11,171 nucleotides of DNA from assembly GCA_026770585.1 (NCBI GenBank), contig MU647044.1:110202-121372 (forward strand), given 5' to 3'. This document shows, one piece after another, positions 1 to 6,614 of this stretch. The DNA is from Baffinella frigidus. Its lineage: Eukaryota > Cryptophyceae > Cryptomonadales > Baffinellaceae. Under the pieces are notes generated by a model. It searched no databases and was not told the DNA's origin. It saw only the letters and a program-made list of their open reading frames with translations. The position numbers and the translations under genes were made by a program. Positions within the stretch are counted from its first letter, which is position 1; every line of letters begins with the position of its first letter.

Positions 1-958
1 GGGTGTAGGGTGTAGGGTGTAGGGTGTAGGGTGTAGGGTGTAGGGTGTAGGGTGTAGGGTGTCGGGCCTGGGCTCTAGGGTGTAGTGTCTAGGGTGTAGG
101 TTGTAGGGTATAGGGTGAATGGTGTAGGGTGTTGAGTGTAGGGCGTAGGGCGTAGGGCGTGGGGTGAAGGGTGTAGGGTGTAGGATGTAGGGTTTGGGGG
201 TTGGGGTGCAGGGTGCAGAGTGTAGCGTGTAGCGTGTATATTTTGTGGGTGTAGGGTGTAGGGTGTAGGGTGTAGGGTGTAGGGTGTAGGGTGCAGGGTG
301 TAGGGTGTCGGGCCTAGGGTCTAGGGCGTAGTGTCTAGGGTGTAGGTTGTAGGGTATACGGTGTTGGGTGTAGGGTGTAGGGTGTAGGGTGTGGAGTGTA
401 GGGCGTAGGGCGTAGGGTGTAGGGTGTAGGGTGTAGGGTGTAGGGTGTAGGGTGTAGAGTTTAGGGGGTTGGGTTTGGGTGCAGGGTGTAGGGTGTAGGG
501 TGTAGATTGTGTGGGTGCAGGGTGTAGGGTGTAGGTTGTAGGGTGTAGGGTGTAGGGTTTTGGGTGTATGCTGTAGTGTGTAGGGTTTTGAGTGTAGGGT
601 TTAGGGTGTAGGGTTTAGGGTTTGGGGTGCAGGGTTTAGGGTCAAGGGTTTAGGTTTCAGGGTTTAGGGTTTTGGGAGTAGGGTGTGGGGTGTAGATTGT
701 GTGAGTGCAGGGTGTAGGGTGTAAGGTGTAGGGCGTAGGGTGTAGGGTGTAGGGGTTTTGGTTTTTGGTTTTGGGTGTTGGGGTTTGGGTGTTGGGTGTA
801 GGGTGCAGGGTTTGATGTGTAGGGTTTAGGGTGTAGGATTTAGGGTTTAGGGTTTAGGGTTTAGGGTTTAGGGTTTAGGGTTTAGGGTTTTAGGTTTAGG
901 TTTTAGGTTTTAGATTTTGCGGTTTATGGTGTAGGATGTCGGGGGTAGGGTTCAGGTT
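1..958 (+). repeat. Telomere-like heptamer array with higher-order structure
   Basis: Almost the entire stretch is built from 7-bp units, GGGTGTA at the left and increasingly GGGTTTA toward 830-900, with many point variants such as GGGCGTA, GGGTGCA and GGGTTTG. The G-rich strand is the plus strand. A longer unit is superimposed: the irregular block beginning GGTGTCGGGCCT at 58 returns at 304 (offset 246 bp), and the block GATTGTGTGGGTGCAGGG near 505 returns near 693. No gene is visible. The cleanest TTTAGGG run is at about 836-890. If this were a true terminus at the left end, the plus strand would be C-rich, so the polarity argues for an internal or inverted array. Confidence 0.93.
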
Positions 959-2510
959 TTAGGTGACCTGCGCGCTGCCTTGATGCCAGCTCTGCCCGAC
1001 CTCGCTCCACGCCCCCCGGAGAGCGGCCGGCAGCATCTTCTTCACCCCGCAGTCCACCACAAGTTGGAGCTCTGACGCCTTGCCGTCGCGCTGCCGCGCG
1101 TGCTCGTACCCCCACCTTTTCAGGCGGCTCTTGCCGGTCCTCGCACGCTCCATGCACAGAGCGAAGCACGTGCGCACGCTGGCCTCGTCGCCGTTCCCCC
1201 GCTCGCACGCCAGCAACGCGTCCCGCGCGCCCGCATCGAGAAAGGTGGCTTTCCTCTTTGCAAACAGGCCGAACTCCGTGCGCATGAAGCACAGGAGCAG
1301 GAGCGAGCAGAAGGTCAGCCCCCCCCCACCCTGCCCCCTCCCCGAGGAGACAAAGTCGCGCAGCAGCCTGCTCATGTGCTCCCTCAAGTCGCGGGGGTCG
1401 CCCTGGTTGAAGCACGCAACCACCTCCGGCCGCTGCTCCTCCTCGCTCTCCTCCTCGCTCCCGTAGTCTGTGTCGTCCCCCGACGCGCTGCTCTCGCCCC
1501 CCCCCCCTGGGTCCGCGCGATCCCCCATGAGGGGAACCACCGCCTTCAGATGCTCAGGAAGAAGCCCTCTCTGCGGCTTCGTGCAGTGCCACCCGGTTGT
1601 GTCCAGATACGCATCGGGGACGAACCACGCTCCATCCTTGCGTGCGACCCCAAAAGCCTCGCACAGCCGCCCGACATCAGCTTCGGGCCGAAACCCCACT
1701 TCGTTCAGAAACGCCGCAAGCGTTGCTGAACCCTTCGCGCCCGACTGCCCTCCCGCCGGGCCTGGATTCACAAAAAGATGTCGAGCGTCGGACCTCTCAG
1801 CGAAGAGGTGGTACCCTCCCCGCTTGATCGACACGGGCCGCGCGTTTCCGAAACTCGAAAAAAGGGAGAGACCTATTCCGAGATTCTGGTAAAATGTGGA
1901 GGAAAACGCAACCGCAGACACGTCCTTGACCCCGATGCCGTGGCCAATGACAAATTCGATGCCTTGGAGGTGCCGCCCGTCGAAGTCGCCCCCCCGAGCA
2001 AGCTTCGCTGCAAGCGCTGCCGACATGCACGCGTTGACAATCACGAGTCGAATCCTCTTCTCTGGCGCGTGCTGGCTCAACTCCTCGTTGTGGGTCAGAA
2101 TGATGCACACCAACTCCTCGTCGTCGACAGGGCCCGACGCGAGATAGAGCCGGCCGGCCTCGCCGTGGCAAGCGAACTGCACGACCGTCGGCGTGAACGT
2201 CGCGATCCTCGTCGCAACCTTTTCGGTGCCCGAAAAGCACTCTGACTCGAACTCCACCATCCGCACCGCATCTCGGGAAGCGCGCGCGCCGGGGCCAAAC
2301 GCGCCAAAGAAGTACGCCATCGCCATGCCATCGCGCTCCGTGTTCAGCTGCAGCTGCGCGGCGTCCGACTTGTTTGCACCAACAAAGAGCACCTTCACCA
2401 CAGCTGGCAGCGCGTCTGGCGCCAGATTCGAAGACTCCCCCGCTCCCCCCAAAGGCGCTCCCTGCGCCACTTGCTCCTCGTACGAAACGCTCTCCACGAC
2501 CGCGTCAGGC
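959..2510 (-). CDS. CHAT-domain caspase-like protease, last exon
   Basis: This exon encodes about 517 residues. Counting in the open frame that begins at 2527, residues 44-230 match the CHAT fold familiar from bacterial proteins: a first strand VKVLFVGANKSDAAQLQL, a catalytic-type His in QFACHGE (His121), a catalytic-type Cys in VIVNACMSA (Cys167), then FVIGHGIGVKDVSAVAF (192-208) and FYQNLGIGLSLF. CHAT proteases are caspase/separase relatives that act in regulated proteolysis and cell death; the substrate here is unknown. An acidic linker (about 350-365) precedes an unrecognised C-terminal part. The open frame has no ATG at its 5' end, only GTG, and the upstream sequence ends in CTGGCAG before 2510, so it is an exon rather than a whole gene. 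The TAA stop (959-961) lies in the first telomere-like unit, so the C-terminus may be truncated. The CHAT assignment is firm; the extent of the C-terminus is not. Confidence 0.85.
2463..2485. repeat. 23-bp duplicated segment, copy 1 (CHAT exon)
   Basis: The plus-strand segment TGCGCCACTTGCTCC followed by TCGTACGA is repeated at 2797-2819 with a single mismatch. On the coding strand it encodes SYEEQVA, near the start of the CHAT exon. Confidence 0.85.
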
Positions 2511-2634
2511 CTGCCAGACGCCCCCACCGGGATTTAGTGTCTTCACGGCGTGGCAATCACACGGACATCGAAACCAGCACGCCAGAATCGGAGCACAGGA
2601 AGCACTAGGCGGCAGGTTGATGGCGAGAGCTTAC
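2511..2634 (-). other. Predicted GT-AG intron, 124 bp, phase 2
   Basis: On the minus strand the donor is ACG/GTAAGC (intron starts at 2634) and the acceptor is TCTGGCAG (ends at 2511). The upstream frame reaches a stop immediately after the donor if unspliced (the TAA of GTAAGC). The upstream exon leaves two bases of a codon and the downstream exon supplies one, giving an Arg codon and keeping frame into the CHAT exon. Neither flanking open frame needs an ATG at the junction, which supports splicing. Confidence 0.7.
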
Positions 2635-3218
2635 CGTGTCTCGTTCACGTGCACCTCGACCGCGCCATCCTCCTCATCCAGCAAGGCCTCCAGCTGCTCC
2701 AGCTGCTCCAGCTCGAGCCCGGAAGCAAGCCGTGAAGAAACGCGCCACCACACTGCCCAGTTCGCCGCCGCTGCCGCGAGACCCCACGGCCGACTGTGCG
2801 CCACTTGCTCCGCGTACGACATCCCCCCTCCAACAGTCTCCGCACCGTCTCCCGAAAGCCGCCGCCGCGTCCGCGCCCGCCACCACACTGCCGCCCACGC
2901 CGCCCACGCCGCCCACGCCACCCACGCCGCTGCGAGCCCCCACGGCCCCTGCCGCAAAAGCACGATGGTGCCGAGAACGAGGACCAGCGTCCTCGCAGCC
3001 ATTGCCCGGGCAGCAGTGCCCACCGATGCTGCGTGTGCATCGCCCACGATCTCACCATCATCCAGCCGATCTCCCCCCTCGTGGCCTCTGCTGAAATCGT
3101 CTGACCCCAGGTTCTTCTTCCATTTCAGTCTCTCGAAACCGAGATCGACGAAGTAGGGGAAGACTGCACCGTGCTGCTGGCGCAGCAGCGACTCGCCCAA
3201 CTTGATCACCGTCCGCAC
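2635..3218 (-). CDS. Middle exon of the CHAT gene, low-complexity and hydrophobic
   Basis: The exon carries 194 codons plus two bases. It starts after a strong acceptor (GCTCTCCCTCAG) and ends at the GTAAGC donor at 2634. The first part reads as ordinary protein (LGESLLRQQHGAVFPYFVDL). The next part is hydrophobic: MAARTLVLVLGTIVLL, encoded from 3002 downwards, followed by an Ala/Trp run made by a 9-bp tandem repeat, which could form one or two membrane segments. Then come SYAEQVA, a second PWGLAAA...WAVWWR copy and a Leu/Glu-rich helix (LEQLEQLEALLDEEDG). The ATG at 3002 could be an alternative start with a signal-anchor, in which case the gene would be two-exon and separate from the 4124-4732 exon. 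No known domain is recognised. Part of the middle may be intronic. Confidence 0.5.
2797..2819. repeat. 23-bp duplicated segment, copy 2 (middle exon)
   Basis: This matches 2463-2485 at 22 of 23 positions in the same orientation. It encodes SYAEQVA in the middle exon. The two copies sit on either side of the 124-bp intron and suggest a local partial duplication. Confidence 0.85.
2891..2930. repeat. 9-bp tandem repeat in the middle exon
   Basis: About four copies of GCCCACGCC read on the plus strand; on the coding strand they give a repeated Trp-Ala-Ala pattern. The unit length is a multiple of three, so copy changes would keep frame. Confidence 0.8.
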
Positions 3219-3382
3219 CTGAGGGAGAGCACACACTATTCAGGCTCGTGCACAGTCGACCCTCCATGGAAACGCGTCGGCCGACTGCTCGTCACAAACC
3301 TTGTTCCACAGTTGAGGTTTGCTCAGATCCTACAGCTGCAGTTTCTGGGTGTGCGAACCCGTCCCTCTGTGTGAATAATGTA

Positions 3383-3469
3383 CCTTCTCTCTCTCTCTCT
3401 CTCGCTCTCTCTCTCTCTCTATCGCTCTCTCTCCTTCTCTCTGTCTCTGTCTCTGTCTCTCTTTCTCTC
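3383..3469 (+). repeat. CT-rich microsatellite
   Basis: Near-perfect CT dinucleotides are interrupted by CG, AT and TG steps. The minus strand is therefore a GA-rich purine tract. It lies in the candidate long intron about 165 bp from the predicted acceptor, and being purine-rich on the transcribed sense it is not itself the acceptor pyrimidine tract. Confidence 0.9.
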
Positions 3470-3616
3470 GTCGCAAACATCCTCGTAAGCGCGCGACCTC
3501 TCTCTTCCGTTGCAAGCCTACATGCTCATTCTGGGAGGCGTTTCCGAGTGAACAACAGCTCACCCGCAACTGAACCCGCCAAGTGCGCTACTCAACCTTG
3601 CCTGCATGAGTGGGCG

Positions 3617-3966
3617 CGTGACGTACACAAGAGAGATTGATAGTTTATTGCCAAACAACCAGCGTCAGCGCCGCACCCACACGAGGCTATCTGTGCGAAC
3701 AGATTCATAAGTCAATTATCGGATTATTGCCCAGGAAACAAGCCAAAAGTCAGCAATTGGTCACGTGCGCGGTCGAAAAGCGGTCGGCTTCATGACCAAA
3801 TATTGAAAATTACTACACAAGTCTAAAATAGACATTTATTTTGTTCGCATGGGTGGCCTCGTGTGGACATGCTACGCATTGTGCCACATACTGTACCCCG
3901 TGTCGTCCGCTCGTACGAGCATTTTCCGGATGGATTCTAACTCCACCTCCTACGTGACGTGCACAA
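3617..3966. repeat. AT-richer segment bounded by a 14-bp direct repeat
   Basis: CGTGACGTACACAA at 3617-3630 recurs as CGTGACGTGCACAA at 3953-3966 (13 of 14). The intervening 322 bp are more AT-rich than the flanking exons and hold no open frame. The repeat could be a target-site duplication from an insertion, or a repeated TGACGT regulatory motif. Confidence 0.4.
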
Positions 3967-3971
3967 CCAAG

Positions 3972-4113
3972 TTCATCTCGAAAGATAACTGAATCAGTTC
4001 CCTAATAAGCGTTTTCATTCAATAAGGAGGCCTAATTGAATTTACTATGCCCTAACTAATTTCTCCTATCCAACCTCCTATTGAAAAGGAACTGATTCAG
4101 TTACCGAGATGAA
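3972..4113. mobile_element. Foldback (MITE-like) element containing repeat G copy 1
   Basis: The ends form an imperfect inverted repeat: TTCATCTCG (3972) ... TAACTGAATCAGTTCC on the left pairs with GGAACTGATTCAGTTA ... CGAGATGAA (ending 4113) on the right. The centre, about 4019-4084, carries a segment that recurs inverted at 9334-9405 (repeat G). No transposase is encoded, and the length (about 142 bp) suits a miniature non-autonomous element. The right arm reaches to within 11 bp of the predicted donor of the 4124-4732 exon. Confidence 0.7.
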
Positions 4114-4123
4114 AGTAGCGCAC

Positions 4124-4732
4124 CTGATCGTACTTGACGGCCCAGTTGACGCCATCCTCGCTGGGCGGCTTGCCGCGCCAATCACCCTTCTTGTCACACG
4201 CCCACTGCCACTCCAGCATAGCGCGTTTCGCTACACCGGCGTTGTACTGCACCCTCCAGCCAGCACTCAGGCTCGGGCTCACAGGCAAGAGCCATCTGTT
4301 TTCTTTTCCCTGCTTCCATTCCCCGTCAACTATCTCCGCGATTCGCACGTTCGCGCTCGTCATCTTATCCGCCCGGTCCTTGGAAGCGATCGCCCCCCGG
4401 TCCACCCACTTGCGGAGCGTGTGGACATGCAGCACCACGCGCGTGTCCTCCCCCAAGGTCACGTCCTTGAAGACGTACATCCTCTCCAGCAGCCGCTCCT
4501 CACGATCCCCGGTCTTGCCCCCCTTCAGGTTCAGGCCGCCCTCGTCCGCGTAGGGAAAGTCGACTACACACATCGCCTCGACCTTCCCCTTCCCCACGTT
4601 TTTGCAGAAGTCATCCCATGTGTTTGGGCTCAGACTGTTCCTCGTCGCTTCCTCGTCCGCGTCCGCACTCGTTTCACGAAACAGTTGCAGAAAGGCCAGG
4701 CCCTCCCCCAGGTGATCACCGCCACCCGACAT
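4124..4732 (-). CDS. First exon of the CHAT gene, or separate gene of unknown function
   Basis: The open frame begins at ATG 4732-4730 in a good context (GAGAAG before ATG, then TCG) and encodes 203 residues to the candidate donor at 4124. Without splicing it runs eight more residues, into the foldback element, and stops at 4097-4099. The frame extends upstream of the ATG only from a TTG, so the ATG is preferred. The protein is soluble in character and Trp-rich, with stretches such as WDDFCKNVGKG, CVVDFPYADEGG, VLHVHTLRKWVDRG and RAMLEWQWACDKKGDW. I recognise no family. Base composition and codon use resemble the CHAT exon. Joined to the two downstream exons it gives 914 residues, with the CHAT His and Cys at about 513 and 559. 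It would then be an N-terminal sensor or adaptor part; this role is inference. Confidence 0.6.
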
Positions 4733-5200
4733 CTTCTCCTGCGGGTGAAGTGCCAAAACGCTCAGAGCACGGCGCGATGATCCCCGACGATCCGAGGCAG
4801 GGGATGTCAGAGTCGGGCAAGGCCTGGCAAGGGAGGAGTGGGGCGTCGGAGCGCAGAGCTGAGGGGCCCGGGGCGCAACTGCGCGGACCCAACAGCGCGG
4901 CGGATATGCGGGGCGGGAATTTCAGCTACTCCAGCGCGCGCGGGATATCTCACCGCAGGGCAGCGCGCAGACCACGTCCTTTGCCCCCTCAAATCCTATG
5001 ACGGTTGAGTTTTTTGGGGAGGACAGGCAAAATCCGGATTCCTCCCCCAGGGACCCCCCTGGGGGGTTCACGCTGAACCCGTCACGGGTTCACGCTGGTC
5101 AAAGGAGCGTTAGAGCGTACCGCACAGGGGAGGCAGCACCAACAGGCGAAGACCGCGCGCGGGTGCGGCCATCCGCTGAAGCTTGAAAATCCTCTCTGAG
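4733..5200. other. Gene-free stretch between divergent genes
   Basis: No convincing coding frame is seen on either strand. It lies upstream of both the minus-strand gene (ATG at 4732) and the plus-strand exons, so it probably holds divergent promoters, but no core promoter motif is clear. It contains two short palindromes at 5044-5092. The segment 5125-5190 has an open plus frame that might be another exon, with too little evidence to call. Confidence 0.5.
5044..5092. repeat. Two adjacent short palindromes
   Basis: CCCCCAGG/GA/CCCCCCTGGGGG at 5044-5065 is followed by TGAACCCGT-C-ACGGGTTCA (9-bp arms around a single base) at 5074-5092. The half-site GGTTCACGCTG is also repeated directly here. 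These could be protein-binding or hairpin-forming sites in the space between divergent genes. Confidence 0.6.
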
Positions 5201-5278
5201 GAAGAGGGCGGACCGCGAACACATGAAGCATCTCAGAGATGCCGCGAACCAAAAGGACCTACAGGACGCGAGGAGGAA
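5201..5278 (+). CDS. Possible small exon, charged helical protein
   Basis: After an acceptor-like CCTCTCTGAG ending at 5200, the frame reads KRADREHMKHLRDAANQKDL and on to QDARR, strongly charged and helix-forming, until a TGA at 5286-5288. A GT at 5279 and an AG at 5334 would define a 56-bp intron that keeps frame into 5405-5494. The ATG at 5223 could be a start. The call rests on protein character only. Confidence 0.3.
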
Positions 5279-5404
5279 GTGTGGGTGACTCCGATCGAGG
5301 GTAAATGGAGCAGCGCACCGCCAGGGCACGCCAGGCGCAACACATCGTGCGAGCCAGGAAACCAACGCGCCGTGGGGCGGGTGCGCGCGCCTCGGCGCGG
5401 GTCG

Positions 5405-5494
5405 ATGGAGCAAGTTCCGATGACGCTCGAATATGCAAGCCTGAGTAGATCCCTCATCGCTGAGTCCAAGGCGCTGTTGGTCTCCGAGGCCAAG
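5405..5494 (+). CDS. Candidate exon of unknown gene, 5' part
   Basis: ATG at 5405 opens 30 codons (MEQVPMTLEYASLSRSLIAE, then SKALLVSEAK) up to a donor AAG/GTCAAC at 5494. The frame is also open upstream to 5183, so the start is uncertain. Phase 0 at the donor matches the phase of the next exon at 5678. The peptide is amphipathic and helical; no family is recognised. Unspliced, the frame would run into the telomere-like C-rich tract and give Pro-rich repeats, which is unlikely to be real protein. Confidence 0.4.
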
Positions 5495-5501
5495 GTCAAC
5501 C

Positions 5502-5583
5502 CCCAACCCCCAACCCCCAAACCCCAAACCCCAAACCCCAAACCCCGAACCCCAAACCCCTAACCCCAAACCCCTAACCCCAA
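5502..5583 (-). repeat. Degenerate telomere-like tract, C-rich on plus
   Basis: Units are CCCCCAA, CCCCAAA and CCCCTAA, mostly 7 bp. The G-rich strand is the minus strand, opposite to the arrays at 1-958 and 7972-8195. Confidence 0.9.
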
Positions 5584-5653
5584 TCCGTAGATTGTGTCCG
5601 TCTCCTCAAGAGTGAGGCGGGTGTGGCCTTCGATGTGAGTGTAATACAAAGCA
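5584..5653 (+). repeat. Dispersed repeat F, copy 1
   Basis: A 70-bp segment beginning TCCGTAGATTGTGTCCGTC and ending GTGTAATACAAAGCA recurs directly at 7116-7184 with only a few mismatches. It lies within the candidate intron, between two telomere-like tracts. Confidence 0.85.
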
Positions 5654-5677
5654 CCCTAACCCCAAACCCCGAAGCAG

Positions 5678-5905
5678 GTCGTGAACAATATGCTGTACGA
5701 CCAACAGGAGGAGCGCCACCGACAGAAAGCGGATCGCAAGTGCAGCAATCAGGTGGCGCTCGAGCCCGCTGAGAACGCGCACGCGCGTCGGAAGCTCCAG
5801 CGCGGAGGCGCGGCAGCTCCCCCCGGGAGTCCAGAGTTTGCTGCGTACGCGCGCGCCGCGTGCCAGAAAGCCGAGTACCGCACGTGCGCACCTTTAGGTC
5901 CTTGA
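5678..5905 (+). CDS. Candidate exon of unknown gene, 3' part
   Basis: Following the acceptor at 5677 the frame reads VVNNMLYDQQEERHRQKADR and continues with an Ala/Arg-rich stretch to a TGA at 5903-5905. The first 40 residues are charged and helical, like the preceding exons. From about 5871 the frame enters the repeat motif GCCGAGTACCGCACGTG and then repeat E copy 1, and the stop lies inside repeat E. The true 3' end is therefore probably lost, or a donor such as GTGCGC at 5884 is used. With the 5405 exon the product would be 105 residues. No family is recognised. Confidence 0.4.
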   Translation, partial: VVNNMLYDQQEERHRQKADRKCSNQVALEPAENAHARRKLQRGGAAAPPGSPEFAAYARAACQKAEYRTCAPLGP

Positions 5906-5983
5906 GGTTCTTCGAGCTCCCGACATAGGCGGACGCCGGATGTTGTTCTGTGGAAAGGCCATGCTTCCTTTCGGATCACAGAA
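5891..5983 (+). repeat. Dispersed repeat E, copy 1
   Basis: Starts CCTTTAGGTCCTTGAGGTTC and ends TGCTTCCTTTCGGATCACA. It is flanked on both sides by a copy of GAGTACCGCACGTG (at about 5873 and 5989), which may be a target duplication or part of a longer tandem unit. No terminal inverted repeat is visible. Confidence 0.85.
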
Positions 5984-6005
5984 GGCTGAGTACCGCACGT
6001 GAGCG

Positions 6006-6196
6006 TCCCTCGGAGACAGACTGAGCGGGGTATAACATGGACCGATCATAGTCTGGTAATGGCACGGGTTAGGCAATGACGGCGAAACCTCTTTAATAAA
6101 TTCAGTAATCAGTAATCAGCCGAGTACCGCTCGTGAGCGTAGGCAGGTCCTAGGGCCCTACGGTAGGGCGTATGCGCCTACTTCTGACGGGCCCGC
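6006..6196 (+). repeat. Long inverted duplication, left arm (191 bp)
   Basis: This segment is repeated as its reverse complement at 9135-9327 with only scattered mismatches. It includes GAGCGGGGTATAACATGG, a TTCAGTAATCAGTAATCAG motif, the GAGTACCGCTCGTGAGCG motif and the shared core GGTCCTAGGGCCCTACGG. No coding potential is seen. Confidence 0.9.
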
Positions 6197-6253
6197 CTCG
6201 GTTCACCCTGCAAATCGGTGTGCTGACACCTGGTCTGAGGGCCGAGCGGAGGT

Positions 6254-6337
6254 CCTTTAGGTCCTTGAGGTTCTTGGAGCTCCCAATATAGGTGGACACC
6301 GGAAGTGGTTCTGCAGAGAAGGCATGCTTCCTTTCGG
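6254..6337 (+). repeat. Dispersed repeat E, copy 2
   Basis: Same order of motifs as copy 1: CCTTTAGGTCCTTGAGGTTC, GAGCTCCCAATATAGG, GGACACCGGAA, then GCATGCTTCCTTTCGG. Confidence 0.85.
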
Positions 6338-6340
6338 GGT

Positions 6341-6387
6341 CCGTGGCCCTACGGTACGGCGTCAGAACCTACTCGCCATTTAAGGGA
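6341..6387 (-). mobile_element. Element B, truncated copy (B0)
   Basis: Only one half of a B element is present: GGCCCTACGGTACGGCGT ... CTACTCGCCATTTAAGGGA, ending at a TA at 6388. The other half is replaced by the end of repeat E copy 2. Confidence 0.6.
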
Positions 6388-6394
6388 TAGCCTA

Positions 6395-6494
6395 TCCCTC
6401 AAGTGCCCAGTAGGCTCATACGCCCTACCGTAGGGCCCTAGGACCTGCCTAGGGCTTCCACGGGCGATTATTCACCCGTTGGTCACTTCAGGGA
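6395..6494 (+). mobile_element. Element B, intact copy 1 (100 bp, TA flanks)
   Basis: The terminal inverted repeats are TCCCTCAAGTG (left) and CACTTCAGGGA (right). TA dinucleotides abut both ends (6393-6394 and 6495-6496). The interior carries the core CCTACCGTAGGGCCCTAGG and a GGGCGATTATTCACCC palindrome. There is no coding capacity; the size and TA duplication suit a Stowaway/Tc1-mariner-type MITE. Confidence 0.8.
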
Positions 6495-6544
6495 TAGGCT
6501 GGCCACCTTGAGTGCGAGGCGTGGGGTGTCGGTCGAGTGGGGAA

Positions 6545-6614
6545 GCATGGCTTTTCTGCAGAACCAGCTCCAGTGTCCGCTTACGGTGGGAGCCAAAAGA
6601 ACCTGAAGGACCTA
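6545..6614 (-). repeat. Dispersed repeat E, copy 3, interrupted by element A
   Basis: Inverted relative to copies 1 and 2 (CATGGCTTTTCTGCAGAACC ... AGAACCTGAAGGACCTA). It breaks off at TA (6613-6614), where element A begins, and its missing end TAAAGG resumes at 6831 after element A. Confidence 0.8.

Larger units (their letters stand above)
3219..4123 (-). other. Candidate 905-bp phase-0 intron (or intergenic spacer)
   Basis: On the minus strand a donor CAG/GTGCGC follows the codon for Gln at 4124, and the acceptor CTCTCCCTCAG ends at 3219. Both junctions fall between codons, so joining keeps frame. There is no convincing gene inside. Contents from high to low coordinates are a foldback element (3972-4113), an AT-richer segment (about 3631-3952), unremarkable sequence and a CT microsatellite (3383-3469). 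If the two flanking exons belong to different genes, this is the spacer and should hold the promoter of the downstream gene; no TATA box can be assigned with confidence. Confidence 0.45.
5495..5677 (+). other. Candidate phase-0 intron holding telomere-like repeats
   Basis: The donor is AAG/GTCAAC (5495) and the acceptor CCCCGAAGCAG (ends 5677); length 183 bp. Inside are a C-rich telomere-like tract (5502-5583), one copy of the 70-bp repeat F (5584-5653) and a short second C-rich tract. The peptide character on both sides is similar and the phase agrees. Direct transcript evidence is absent. Confidence 0.4.

Noticed and set aside
1080-2331. Several overlapping open frames on both strands within the CHAT exon
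   Set aside because: They are shadows of the minus-strand CHAT frame in GC-rich DNA and show no recognisable protein features.
3640-3970. Possible tRNA or small RNA in the AT-richer block
   Set aside because: No cloverleaf, no B-box-like GGTTCGAATCC and no snoRNA-type boxes could be found by eye.
4109-4780. 223-codon plus-strand open frame opposite the 4124-4732 exon
   Set aside because: The minus frame has a good ATG context and more natural protein composition; the plus frame is rich in Pro, His and Leu typical of an antisense shadow.
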